A stretch of 45,156 nucleotides of DNA from a virus, in IMG/VR virus record IMGVR_UViG_3300036390_000004, positions 1 through 45,156 of that record; one strand, written 5' to 3'. Below, piece after piece: positions 7,785 to 14,470 of the stretch. Within the stretch, counting starts at the first letter, position 1. Each line of letters opens with the position of its first letter. Position numbers and translations under genes: made by a program. The notes under the pieces are model-generated. The model did no database searches and was not told the DNA's origin. It saw only the letters and a program-made list of their open reading frames with translations.

Positions 7785-8323
7785 CACGCGGCTCCTTCCA
7801 GAGCGGCCTTCCGCTCGGCTTCCTGCACACGCTGGATGTTGGTGAGGTAGTAGATTGCAGCCTCGATTTCTTCGGCTGTCAGATCAAACGGCGCGCGCGA
7901 CTGGCGGATGTCAGAGTTGACGCCGACGGCGAAGCAGATGCTGCCGTGACGAGGGCCATAGCCATACTCATGGTCACTGCGCTGCCCACTCCATGCGTCG
8001 TAGTTCTTTGTCCCCAAATAGGTCCGCCAGAGGTCGCTGGAGGTCTGCCGCGTGGGGACGCCGGTTGCAAGCTGGTTGATCGCGTCGGAGATCACGCTAT
8101 CCCTGTCACGGCCGCCCTTGGCATATTCGCCGCGAACGTAGACAACCTTCTTCGCCAGCTCGATCTTCTCCAGATCGAGACCCTTTTCAGAAGCTGCGAG
8201 AATACTCGCCCGCTCTTGGATCTGGCGGCGAAACTCTTCCTCGCCTTTCTTGGCGTCCGACAAGTGTTGATCCAGCTGCCGCCGAAGCTCCTGCATTTCC
8301 TGAACTGCTTGAGTGAGCTTCAT
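7784..8323 (-). CDS. Unknown early protein with N-terminal coiled coil
   Basis: A protein of about 179 residues. The first 70 residues are a predicted coiled coil (MKLTQAVQEMQELRRQLDQ onward). The rest is a compact domain with conserved-looking aromatic and glycine positions (LWRTYLGTKNYDAW, YGYGPRHGSICFAVGV). The C-terminal helix has LTAEEIEAAIYYLTNI. A GGAG eight bases before the ATG at 8323 favours this start; ATG 8329 directly overlaps the upstream stop and is the alternative. No function is assigned. Confidence 0.65.
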   Translation of the reverse strand: MKLTQAVQEMQELRRQLDQHLSDAKKGEEEFRRQIQERASILAASEKGLDLEKIELAKKVVYVRGEYAKGGRDRDSVISDAINQLATGVPTRQTSSDLWRTYLGTKNYDAWSGQRSDHEYGYGPRHGSICFAVGVNSDIRQSRAPFDLTAEEIEAAIYYLTNIQRVQEAERKAALEGAA

Positions 8324-8328
8324 CGCCA

Positions 8329-8643
8329 TCACTCCGCAGCCAGATCGGCCGCAGCAGCACCCTGCATGCGGATCGACAGCGCCGAATTGAGCATGGCTGA
8401 CTGGGCGCGCTCGCACTCGTCCTCGGCTGCTTTGAGCAGCGACGGCATCATGTTTGTGCGGGGCATGCGGCGGGATGCCAGTGCCTCGACAGCGGCGCAC
8501 AGTTCCTCATCGGGATGATCGACGACGAGGCGGATCCTGAAGTTGCCGCCCTGTGCGCTGAGCTGGCGGACGGCTTCGAGGGTGCGCTCGGCTGAGCGGA
8601 CATCATCGACGAGGTTCTGGAACTTGGTGCTGATGTGCTCCAT
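8329..8643 (-). CDS. Small helical protein of unknown function
   Basis: A 104-residue protein, largely helical and acidic, with a short beta segment FRIRLVVD in the middle. It sits second in the leftward operon, three bases after the small membrane protein. I do not recognise a family. The conserved operon position suggests an early takeover or regulatory protein, but nothing in the sequence shows that. Confidence 0.6.
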   Translation of the reverse strand: MEHISTKFQNLVDDVRSAERTLEAVRQLSAQGGNFRIRLVVDHPDEELCAAVEALASRRMPRTNMMPSLLKAAEDECERAQSAMLNSALSIRMQGAAAADLAAE

Positions 8644-8646
8644 CGG

Positions 8647-8823
8647 TCAGACCCTCGCCTGAAGCTCGAGCTGACGCTCAACGGCCTGAAGCTGGTTCAG
8701 AGTGATGAACCCAAAGATGCCCAGGCTGGCGATTGCACCGATGAGGATGTAGCCCTGAGCGCGCATCATCAGTGCGTGGACTGCTGCGTGACGCTCGGGT
8801 TTCTTGGATGCGATATGGGACAT
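8647..8823 (-). CDS. Small single-pass membrane protein, first gene of the leftward operon
   Basis: A 58-residue protein. A basic N-terminus (MSHIASKKPERHAAVHALM) is followed by one hydrophobic segment YILIGAIASLGIFGFITL and a charged amphipathic tail (NQLQAVERQLELQARV). A clear AGGAG lies six bases before the ATG at 8823. It directly follows the repressor-controlled leftward promoter, so it should be the first protein made leftward after induction or infection. Function is unknown. Confidence 0.75.
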   Translation of the reverse strand: MSHIASKKPERHAAVHALMMRAQGYILIGAIASLGIFGFITLNQLQAVERQLELQARV

Positions 8824-8845
8824 GGCGCTCTCCTTTGATGGAGAG

Positions 8846-8888
8846 ATTACACCATATGGTTTGGATTGTTGTCAACACCCTAAGGTGT
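8846..8888 (-). promoter_or_regulatory. Leftward early promoter with two repressor operators
   Basis: On the minus strand, TTGACA (8870..8875), an 18-base spacer and TGTAAT (8846..8851) form a good sigma-70 promoter. One palindrome, ACACCCTAAGGTGT (8875..8888), abuts the -35. A second, ACACCATATGGT (8849..8860), covers the -10. The same half-sites recur at 9910..9923 in front of the Cro-like gene, so the S24 repressor (9149..9850) is the likely ligand and would block the early leftward operon in the lysogen. Confidence 0.8.
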
Positions 8889-8899
8889 ATTTAATCCAT

Positions 8900-9145
8900 T
8901 CAGTGTCGAAGCCAGTAATAGACAGCAGCGGCGCCGATTGGCACCAGCCAAAATGCGAGTATGGCGACAATGACCGGCCAGTCCCACTTTGAGCGTCTAG
9001 CGGGAGCAAAGAGAGGGTGCGTCTCATAGAGGTGGGACAGCTGGAGCTTCGCCTTATAAGCAAGAACAGCAGTTACGATCAGAGTGCACAGGAGCGCGTA
9101 GATCACCAATCCCGACCAAAGATATTCGAGGATCTCGCGCTTCAT
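8900..9145 (-). CDS. Two-pass membrane protein co-transcribed with the repressor
   Basis: An 81-residue protein with hydrophobic segments at about residues 10-30 and 58-78, joined by a basic loop (HPLFAPARRSKWDW). It starts three bases after the repressor stop, so it should be expressed from the repressor promoter in the lysogen. Such a position suits a superinfection-exclusion or lysogenic-conversion protein, though no family is recognised. Its end at 8900 is followed directly by the leftward operator region. Confidence 0.7.
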   Translation of the reverse strand: MKREILEYLWSGLVIYALLCTLIVTAVLAYKAKLQLSHLYETHPLFAPARRSKWDWPVIVAILAFWLVPIGAAAVYYWLRH

Positions 9146-9148
9146 GTC

Positions 9149-9850
9149 TTAACGCCGCCGGTAATTCCCGACCACCAGATGGCACACCGGCCATTCGCGT
9201 CGGTCGAGGGTGAATTCTCGCTCCTCACCAGGCCCGGGATTGTACTGACGAAGATACCATTTGTCAGCGGTCGCCCGAACCAGTTGCTTGATCAGAGCAT
9301 AAAACTCTCCGTCCGCATCGACTGAGCAAACCACCACCTCATCCCCGGCTTTAGGAGGGAGATTGGGGTGGATAAGGGCGAGATCTCCTTGCCTGTAAGC
9401 CGGCTCCATAGAGTCGCCCATGACATAGAGACCATAGCCGTTTCTGGCTCGCTGCAGCGGCTCTGGTCGCCGCACGTAGTCGATTGCGTCAGGAGAAACA
9501 AGGACGGAATCGGTGAAGCTTCCCGCGCGAACGGCCGAATAGATGGGCAAGTCCTTTTCGCCAACGAGCTGATCCCCAGGCACTGACTTTGCCTCGATGG
9601 CCAGCAGTCTTTGCTTCCCATCAACCAGAGCATAGTCCACTCCTACACGCTTCTCTGAAGAGACCAGCATATCGAGCGGCAGCCCCAAGGCGCCGAATAT
9701 CTTTGGGAGGAACCTGGAGTTCAGAGTCTTCCGGTTTTCTATCTTCTCAATGGTCGTCTGCGACGTCCCCACCATCTCGGCGAGAGCATCTTGAGACAGG
9801 TCGAGCTCGTCACGGCGGCTCTTGATGATGGCTGCGATATCAAATTCCAT
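9149..9850 (-). CDS. LexA-like (S24) phage repressor
   Basis: A 233-residue cI-type repressor. Residues 5-60 form an XRE helix-turn-helix (SQDALAEMVGTSQTTIEKIE). The C-terminal half is a peptidase S24 domain with catalytic serine S147 in VMGDSMEP and lysine K188 in YALIKQL. The Ala-Gly of SAVRAGSF (109/110) is a likely self-cleavage site, so induction by the host SOS response is expected. It is transcribed divergently from the Cro-like gene. A TAAGAT hexamer ends six bases before the ATG and no Shine-Dalgarno is evident, so the mRNA may be leaderless as for lambda cI. Confidence 0.93.
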   Translation of the reverse strand: MEFDIAAIIKSRRDELDLSQDALAEMVGTSQTTIEKIENRKTLNSRFLPKIFGALGLPLDMLVSSEKRVGVDYALVDGKQRLLAIEAKSVPGDQLVGEKDLPIYSAVRAGSFTDSVLVSPDAIDYVRRPEPLQRARNGYGLYVMGDSMEPAYRQGDLALIHPNLPPKAGDEVVVCSVDADGEFYALIKQLVRATADKWYLRQYNPGPGEEREFTLDRREWPVCHLVVGNYRRR

Positions 9851-9859
9851 AAGTACATC

Positions 9860-9929
9860 TTACCCTTATTGGGGTAAATCCGCTTCACGCTTTACGGTGT
9901 TGACGAATTACACCCTATAGTGTCATTAT
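9860..9929 (+). promoter_or_regulatory. Immunity control region: rightward early promoter and operators
   Basis: On the plus strand TTGACG (9900..9905), an 18-base spacer and CATTAT (9924..9929) form the rightward promoter. The operator ACACCCTATAGTGT (9910..9923) fills the spacer. A second palindrome TTACCC-N6-GGGTAA (9860..9877) lies just upstream of the repressor gene and overlaps its TAAGAT -10 candidate (9857..9862, minus). Extra half-sites GGTGT (9896..9900) and GGGTGT (9930..9935) flank it. This matches a lambda-like genetic switch. Confidence 0.75.
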
Positions 9930-9936
9930 GGGTGTT

Positions 9937-10179
9937 ATGAGCGACACACCCGAAAACCCACTGATCCGTGCCGCGATCGATATCGCTGGCAGTCAAGCAA
10001 AATTGGCGGACGCCGTCGGCGTTCGTCAGCAGACCATTTCGAAGCTCCTTCTGAACCAGAGAGAGAAGATCTCTGGAGAGATTGCTGTTGGCATCCACCA
10101 AGCAACAGGCGGGGCAGTGCCCAAGTGGCAGATCCGGCCGGACCTCTTTGAAGCACCTGCTTCGGTCGAGGTGGCCTGA
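9937..10179 (+). CDS. Cro/YdaS-like transcription regulator
   Basis: An 80-residue helix-turn-helix protein (IAGSQAKLADAVGVRQQTISKLL) of the Cro/YdaS type, transcribed divergently from the repressor. I choose ATG 9937 (MSDTPENP) over ATG 9928 because the latter lies inside the -10 hexamer. The promoter would start transcription at about 9936-9937, so the mRNA is probably leaderless. It should compete with the S24 repressor for the ACACC operators and commit the phage to early expression. Confidence 0.85.
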   Translation: MSDTPENPLIRAAIDIAGSQAKLADAVGVRQQTISKLLLNQREKISGEIAVGIHQATGGAVPKWQIRPDLFEAPASVEVA

Positions 10180-10550
10180 TGTCAGCACAATCCTCCTTTT
10201 TCTCGGACTCGGGATTCTCGAAGTCCGGTAAGCGGATTCCCCCTGTGGAGGCCGTTTGCGCCATGGCGCGCCGTCTCTGGCCGTCGAAGACAGCGATCAA
10301 TCTCGCCTCTCGTGCCGCGATATCTGAGCGTGCTGCCAAGTTGTGGCTCGAAGGCCGAACCGAACCGGGCGCCGACGCTCTGGTCAACCTTCTCCGCTCC
10401 GACGCCGGGTTCGAACTGCTGCAATCCATCATGCAGGGCAGCGGCACACGCTGGTGGAAGGACTTTCACCGCGGCGTCCACATCGCCGAGCTCGAAGAAA
10501 AGCAGGAGTTCCTGCGCCAACAGCTCGACGCGCTGAAGGAGCTGAAGTGA
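10179..10550 (+). CDS. HTH-like regulatory protein of unknown target
   Basis: A 123-residue protein. The middle ([37 protein letters not shown]) looks like a helix-turn-helix unit of a kind frequent in Rhizobiales prophages directly after cro. The C-terminal 30 residues form a coiled coil ([20 protein letters not shown]). The ATG overlaps the Cro-like stop. A regulatory function is inferred from the fold and position. Confidence 0.65.
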   Translation: MSAQSSFFSDSGFSKSGKRIPPVEAVCAMARRLWPSKTAINLASRAAISERAAKLWLEGRTEPGADALVNLLRSDAGFELLQSIMQGSGTRWWKDFHRGVHIAELEEKQEFLRQQLDALKELK

Positions 10551-10675
10551 TGCGGGGTTTCATCGCCGACAAGCTGCTGATGCTTTCCAGCTTTTTCCAC
10601 TGGGCCTCGGTCAAGACGAAGGACGGCGCGCTCTACGTGCTGACCTTTGGTCGCCGCACTCGTCGGGGGCGCTGA
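10550..10675 (+). CDS. Small basic protein
   Basis: A 41-residue protein ([20 protein letters not shown] onward), hydrophobic at the N-terminus with a very basic tail (FGRRTRRGR). Its ATG overlaps the preceding stop as TGATG, and another small gene starts one base after its stop. Packing supports translation. Function is unknown; peripheral membrane association is possible. Confidence 0.55.
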   Translation: MRGFIADKLLMLSSFFHWASVKTKDGALYVLTFGRRTRRGR

Positions 10676-10676
10676 G

Positions 10677-10784
10677 ATGGAGATCGTCTCCGGCCTCCTG
10701 GCCTTCACCATCATTGTCACCTTCCTCGTCCTCGAACTGTGCGCCCTCGTCGGCAGCCGCAAACGCAACAGGAAGATTTTCTGA
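10677..10784 (+). CDS. Tiny single-pass membrane protein
   Basis: A 35-residue protein: [20 protein letters not shown] is one membrane span, followed by a basic cytoplasmic tail ([10 protein letters not shown]). It fits exactly between its neighbours and its stop overlaps the next ATG. Function is unknown. Confidence 0.55.
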   Translation: MEIVSGLLAFTIIVTFLVLELCALVGSRKRNRKIF

Positions 10785-10984
10785 TGTCCGCCCTTCGCCG
10801 CCTCAACATCTGCCCCGACTGCGATGCCGTGCTGAACGCCGGCCGTGTCTGCGAGGTCTGCGGCGTCGTGCCGGCTCAAACCGATCTCGATTGCCAGCAG
10901 GCGGTCGAGCATGTCCGCGGCGCACCGCGCTTCGTGCGCCCGGTCACTCTCAACCCTTCGAAGCGCTGGAGCGATGGAAAATGA
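10784..10984 (+). CDS. Zinc-ribbon protein
   Basis: A 66-residue protein with two CxxC knuckles, CPDC (10-13) and CEVC (23-26), spaced as a zinc ribbon, followed by an acidic then basic tail. The ATG overlaps the preceding stop, and its own end overlaps the gapR start by four bases. It may bind nucleic acid or a protein partner; no family is assigned. Confidence 0.65.
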   Translation: MSALRRLNICPDCDAVLNAGRVCEVCGVVPAQTDLDCQQAVEHVRGAPRFVRPVTLNPSKRWSDGK

Positions 10985-11250
10985 CTGATGCAGCCCATGG
11001 TGTGGCGCGGGACCAACTCCGCGCGTTCGTCGAGCGGATCGAACGGCTCGAAGAGGAGAAGAAGACGATCGTCGACGACATCAAGGATGTCTACGGCGAA
11101 GCGAAGTCCATGGGCTTCGATACGGCCATCCTGAAGAAGGTCATCGCTCTTCGGAAGAAGGACGATCAGGAGCGCATGGAAGAAGATCTGATCCTCGACA
11201 CCTACCTTCATGCGCTCGGGATGATCGAAGCGCCAGCGGACCAGGAGTAG
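10981..11250 (+). CDS. gapR: GapR-like (DUF2312) nucleoid protein
   Basis: An 89-residue protein matching the GapR/DUF2312 family along its length: [17 protein letters not shown], then [17 protein letters not shown] and a [10 protein letters not shown] helix, ending in LDTYLHALG. In Caulobacter GapR is an essential protein that encircles overtwisted, AT-rich DNA ahead of polymerases and assists type II topoisomerases. A phage copy next to replication genes could protect or redirect replication and transcription on phage DNA. Family assignment is confident; the role in this phage is inferred. Confidence 0.9.
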   Translation: MTDAAHGVARDQLRAFVERIERLEEEKKTIVDDIKDVYGEAKSMGFDTAILKKVIALRKKDDQERMEEDLILDTYLHALGMIEAPADQE

Positions 11251-11256
11251 GCGTCG

Positions 11257-11697
11257 ATGACGGCGCGGATCAAGTTCATCATCCCCGGCGATGTGGTGCC
11301 ATGGGCGCGAGCTGGCGGCGGCAAGACCGTTGCCAAGTTCACCCCGGCCAAGCAGCGCAACTACATGGGCATGATCCGCGCCGAAGCTCACCAGCAGATG
11401 GCGGACTTTCCCGGCCCGCTGACTGGCCCTCTGAAGCTGTCGATCGTTGCCGTTTATCTCTGGCCGAAAGCCACCACAAAGGCGCGTCTCGCTGCCTTGG
11501 ACGGCGCCTGGAAGACGACGAAGCCTGACAGCGACAACATCACCAAGATCGTCAAGGACGCGCTCAACACGATCGCCTTCGTCGACGACGCGCAAGTCTC
11601 CTTTTCCTGCTGCTGGAAGCTCCTCGGCCCCAAGGCCGGGCTGATCGTCGAGGTGGAAAGCCTCGAAGGCGTCGCAGCACCCACCATCAAACTGTGA
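11257..11697 (+). CDS. rusA: RusA-type Holliday junction resolvase
   Basis: A 146-residue crossover-junction endodeoxyribonuclease of the RusA family. The core motif is KPDSDNITKIVKDALN (89-104) with D91 and D93, followed by FVDDAQV (D110, D111), the standard RusA catalytic acids. The N-terminal PGDVVPWARA strand is also typical. It would resolve Holliday junctions or replication branches before packaging. It lies between gapR and gcrA in the rightward early operon. Confidence 0.93.
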   Translation: MTARIKFIIPGDVVPWARAGGGKTVAKFTPAKQRNYMGMIRAEAHQQMADFPGPLTGPLKLSIVAVYLWPKATTKARLAALDGAWKTTKPDSDNITKIVKDALNTIAFVDDAQVSFSCCWKLLGPKAGLIVEVESLEGVAAPTIKL

Positions 11698-11704
11698 GGG
11701 CACC

Positions 11705-12181
11705 ATGAACGCGACCTGGACCGATACCGACATTTCGATGCTTCAGCGGCTCTGGAAAGAGGGGCATTCGGCAAGCGAGATCGGCAAACGCATGCGCCGG
11801 AGCCGGAATGCCGTCATGGGCAAGATCCATCGGCTGGCCGTTCAGGAAGCTGCCGGCGGCAAGCTGGTAAAGGCTCCCCGCGCAAATCTGCAGCGGCCAC
11901 CAGCGCCTCCGCGTAAGCCGAAAATGAAGCTGGTGCCTCCCGCGCCAAAGCCTGCCCTGCCTTCGGTGCAGCTCGTCGACGACAGCATCGTCAAGCCTCG
12001 TCCCCTGCTCATGAAGCTGTTCGACCTCGACAACAACGATTGCCGTTGGCCGGTCGAGGGCGAAAAGGCAAACACGCTATTTTGCGGTCACAACACGCAC
12101 GAGGGCAAGGTCTACTGCGCCTATCACTGCCGCACGGCCTATGCGCCGCGCGAGGTGAAGAGCGAGCGGAGGGCTGCCTGA
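11705..12181 (+). CDS. gcrA: GcrA-like cell-cycle regulator
   Basis: A 158-residue GcrA family protein. The N-terminal DNA-binding part is TWTDTDISMLQRLWKEGHSA followed by GKIHRLA. A proline- and lysine-rich linker follows (about 55-85). The C-terminal sigma-70-interacting domain has NDCRWPV, LFCG and VYCAYHCRTAY. In Caulobacter GcrA binds sigma-70 region 2 and activates promoters with methylated GANTC sites. A phage copy could redirect host RNA polymerase to host cell-cycle or phage genes. The gene is directly upstream of, and overlaps, a methyltransferase-like gene. Confidence 0.92.
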   Translation: MNATWTDTDISMLQRLWKEGHSASEIGKRMRRSRNAVMGKIHRLAVQEAAGGKLVKAPRANLQRPPAPPRKPKMKLVPPAPKPALPSVQLVDDSIVKPRPLLMKLFDLDNNDCRWPVEGEKANTLFCGHNTHEGKVYCAYHCRTAYAPREVKSERRAA

Positions 12182-12702
12182 TGGGCAAATACTCCAACTT
12201 CGAGCGCATCGGCCGGGACGCTTATCAGACCATCGATCCTCGCGCCGTCGACAAGCTGATGCCGCATCTTCGCGGCGTGAAGACCTTTGCCGAGCCTTGC
12301 GCTGGTGAGGGTTACCTCGTCGGCCAGCTGCAGGCTCAAGGCCTCACCTGTGTCTACGAGGGCGACATCGACAGCGGCTTCGATGCGCTGACCTATCCCT
12401 TCGACGAGGACGCCACGTTCGACGCCATCATCAGCAACGTCCCTTGGCGCCGCGACATCCTGCACGCGATGATCTTGCGCTTTCAGGCGATGGCTCCGAC
12501 CTGGCTGCTTTTTGATGCAGCATGGGCTCACACCAAGCAGTCGGCACCCTTCATCGACCAGTGCAGCCACATCGTGGCCGTTGGCCGGCTCAAGTGGATC
12601 CCCGACACCAAAATGACCGGCAAGGAAGACGCGAGCTGGTATCGCTTCCACTCCCAGCATGTTGGCGGGCCCCGCTTCATCGGCAGGGAGGTGGCGGCAT
12701 GA
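12181..12702 (+). CDS. SAM-dependent methyltransferase-like protein
   Basis: A 173-residue protein of the class I methyltransferase fold, common in phages. Motif I is FAEPCAGEGYL (37-46 region), an acidic EGDID follows, and a motif IV-like SNVPW lies at 85-89. Amino-methyltransferases have (N/D)PP(Y/F/W) there, so the second position (V) is unusual and activity is uncertain. No target recognition domain is present at this length. The start overlaps the gcrA stop (TGATG). Adenine methylation linked to GcrA is an attractive but unproven idea. Confidence 0.7.
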   Translation: MGKYSNFERIGRDAYQTIDPRAVDKLMPHLRGVKTFAEPCAGEGYLVGQLQAQGLTCVYEGDIDSGFDALTYPFDEDATFDAIISNVPWRRDILHAMILRFQAMAPTWLLFDAAWAHTKQSAPFIDQCSHIVAVGRLKWIPDTKMTGKEDASWYRFHSQHVGGPRFIGREVAA

Positions 12703-12893
12703 CGCATAAGCTCATTCCTCCCGCCCTGAAGGTTTGCGAAGCGCTGCACGCACAGTCCGATCTGAGGCTCGAAAACGAGCTTTTGGTTCTGGACCCCAAC
12801 ACTGTTGCTATCGTCGTCGACATCGATGGTGTCGACTACATCATGACCATGATGCGCGTGCCGAAGCAGCGGCCGCGCCCGACAGAACAGTGA
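12699..12893 (+). CDS. Small protein of unknown function
   Basis: A 64-residue protein starting MTHKLIPPALKVCEAL, with a central beta hairpin (TVAIVVDIDGVDYIMTMMRV) and a basic C-terminus. Its ATG overlaps the methyltransferase stop as ATGA. No family is recognised. Confidence 0.6.
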   Translation: MTHKLIPPALKVCEALHAQSDLRLENELLVLDPNTVAIVVDIDGVDYIMTMMRVPKQRPRPTEQ

Positions 12894-12901
12894 GGTGCGC
12901 C

Positions 12902-13219
12902 ATGAAATGCACTTTCACCGTCGGGCAGCGCGTCGTCTGCATCAACGACGAATGGCCGGAGTGGGCGATCCTCAACGGAACGCCTCTCATCGTGCCTGGG
13001 GCAGTTCGTGTGCCTATGCTCAACGAAGTTCTGACGATCCGCGAGATCGTCGCCTGCTGGTCGACTCTCTTCGCAGATCAGCCAATCGCTCTCAAGTTTC
13101 ACGAGATACAGGGCGGCTGGATCCACACGCACTTCCGCGCGCTGATCGAGAAAAAGACCGACATCGCCATCTTCAAGGCCATGCTCACGCCGGCAGGGAG
13201 GATCCCCGTCGATGTCTAA
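12902..13219 (+). CDS. Conserved-looking phage protein of unknown function
   Basis: A 105-residue protein (MKCTFTVGQRVVCINDEWPE onward). The pattern GQRVVCI, then GTPLIVPG, LTIREIV, QGGWIHTHFRAL and the terminal IAIFKAMLTPAGR resembles a small SH3-like barrel protein widespread in Rhizobiales prophages, where it is hypothetical. It overlaps the next gene by eight bases. Confidence 0.65.
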   Translation: MKCTFTVGQRVVCINDEWPEWAILNGTPLIVPGAVRVPMLNEVLTIREIVACWSTLFADQPIALKFHEIQGGWIHTHFRALIEKKTDIAIFKAMLTPAGRIPVDV

Positions 13220-13640
13220 GCACGTCTCTCACCACGCCGTCATCCGCTACGTCGAGCGCGTCCTCGGGCACGACGTCGAGCCGTGGCTCGTCGGCATGGA
13301 CATGGCCAAGGAAGAGGATAGGGCATCTCACTGCTGCATCATGGCAGGCGTGCACCTGGCTGCGGTCCGCGAGCTGATCCTGTGCCCGCCTGTGCGCACT
13401 GCCTGTGCCGCCGGCTTCAAGAACGTCACCGTGCGCTTCGAGGGGTTCGCCTACGTCATCCTCGACGGCAAGGTGGTCACCATCCTCACCGAGGACATGC
13501 GCGACCAGCAGTTCAAGGCTGACAAGAAGCTGCGCCACTTCTCCCGCGACGAGATGCGCCGCGAATTCCTGCGCAACAACAAGCGGCTCAAGGGCAAGAA
13601 CAAGGCCCGCGATCGGCGCCGTCTGGCGGAGGTGCAGTGA
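13212..13640 (+). CDS. Unknown protein with basic C-terminus
   Basis: A 142-residue protein. The first two thirds are mixed alpha/beta (HHAVIRYVERVLGHDVE, then VTVRFEGFAYVILDGKVVTIL). The C-terminal third is strongly basic (RREFLRNNKRLKGKNKARD), which suggests nucleic acid contact. A GGAGG lies about 10 bases before the ATG. The C-terminal beta hairpin with a stated start of decay at the basic tail gives no clear family. Confidence 0.6.
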   Translation: MSKHVSHHAVIRYVERVLGHDVEPWLVGMDMAKEEDRASHCCIMAGVHLAAVRELILCPPVRTACAAGFKNVTVRFEGFAYVILDGKVVTILTEDMRDQQFKADKKLRHFSRDEMRREFLRNNKRLKGKNKARDRRRLAEVQ

Positions 13641-14470
13641 TGCAGCAGCTCGACCTCCTCCGACAGCAGGGCACGAATGCGCCGATCAGGTTTGTTATCT
13701 TTGCCAGCTACGGGAATGACAGCATTGCACTCATACAGTGGGCGCATGAGAACAATCTTCATGGTGTCGCTGTCGTATTTACAGACACCGGATGGATGGC
13801 TGACGGCTGGGCCGAGCGCGTCGATCGCTGCGAGGATTGGGTACGGTCTCTGCTGTTTACGCCTTACCGCGCCAAAAGCATCGGCTTCCGCAGACTGGCG
13901 CATGACAAGTCGGGTTTCCCGACCCAGCAGTTTCAGTGGTGCAGTTACATCCTGAAGATCCTTCCCGGCAAGCAGTGGCTTGAACAGCATGACCCAGACG
14001 CTCGCGCAATATGCGTGGTGGGTGTCCGCCGGGATGAGAGCGAAGAACGAAAAGGCTTTCCGGAATACCTAGCCAACAGTGAAAATCATGGCGGCCGCTT
14101 CATGCTGGCGCCGTTTGCCACTTGGTCCGCAGAGGATCGCAACTCCCTTATCAAACGCGCTGGCTTCGATGTCCTACCGACACGATCGAGGGAATGTCGA
14201 TGCATCAACAGCAATCGCCAGGACATGCGACAGTTCACCGACAGAGACTGGAAGGCCATCAAAGACCTAGAGCAAGAGGTCGGTAAAACGATGTACCGAC
14301 CACACCGCCATATGGGCGCCGCCGGCGCAGATGAGGTCAGGAAATGGGCTGAGAGTGAGAAGGGTCAATACGTCCCGCCGGTTCCGGTCGAAGGAGCTGT
14401 TGAGCTTGAGGACGCCGAACAGGAGTTTGATTTCATGGGCACGGAATGCGCTGGGGCTTGCGGAGCATGA
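13640..14470 (+). CDS. PP-loop (PAPS reductase-like) protein, second copy
   Basis: A 276-residue protein of the adenine nucleotide alpha-hydrolase fold with PP-loop FASYGNDSIAL at 21-31. Further motifs are VVFTDTGW, a CSYILKILPG segment and CVVGVRRDES, the order seen in PAPS reductase-like phage proteins. It shares the fold but not obvious close identity with the product of 1871..2644. The ATG at 13640 overlaps the previous stop; a GTG one codon earlier is possible. The substrate is unknown. Confidence 0.8.
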   Translation: MQQLDLLRQQGTNAPIRFVIFASYGNDSIALIQWAHENNLHGVAVVFTDTGWMADGWAERVDRCEDWVRSLLFTPYRAKSIGFRRLAHDKSGFPTQQFQWCSYILKILPGKQWLEQHDPDARAICVVGVRRDESEERKGFPEYLANSENHGGRFMLAPFATWSAEDRNSLIKRAGFDVLPTRSRECRCINSNRQDMRQFTDRDWKAIKDLEQEVGKTMYRPHRHMGAAGADEVRKWAESEKGQYVPPVPVEGAVELEDAEQEFDFMGTECAGACGA

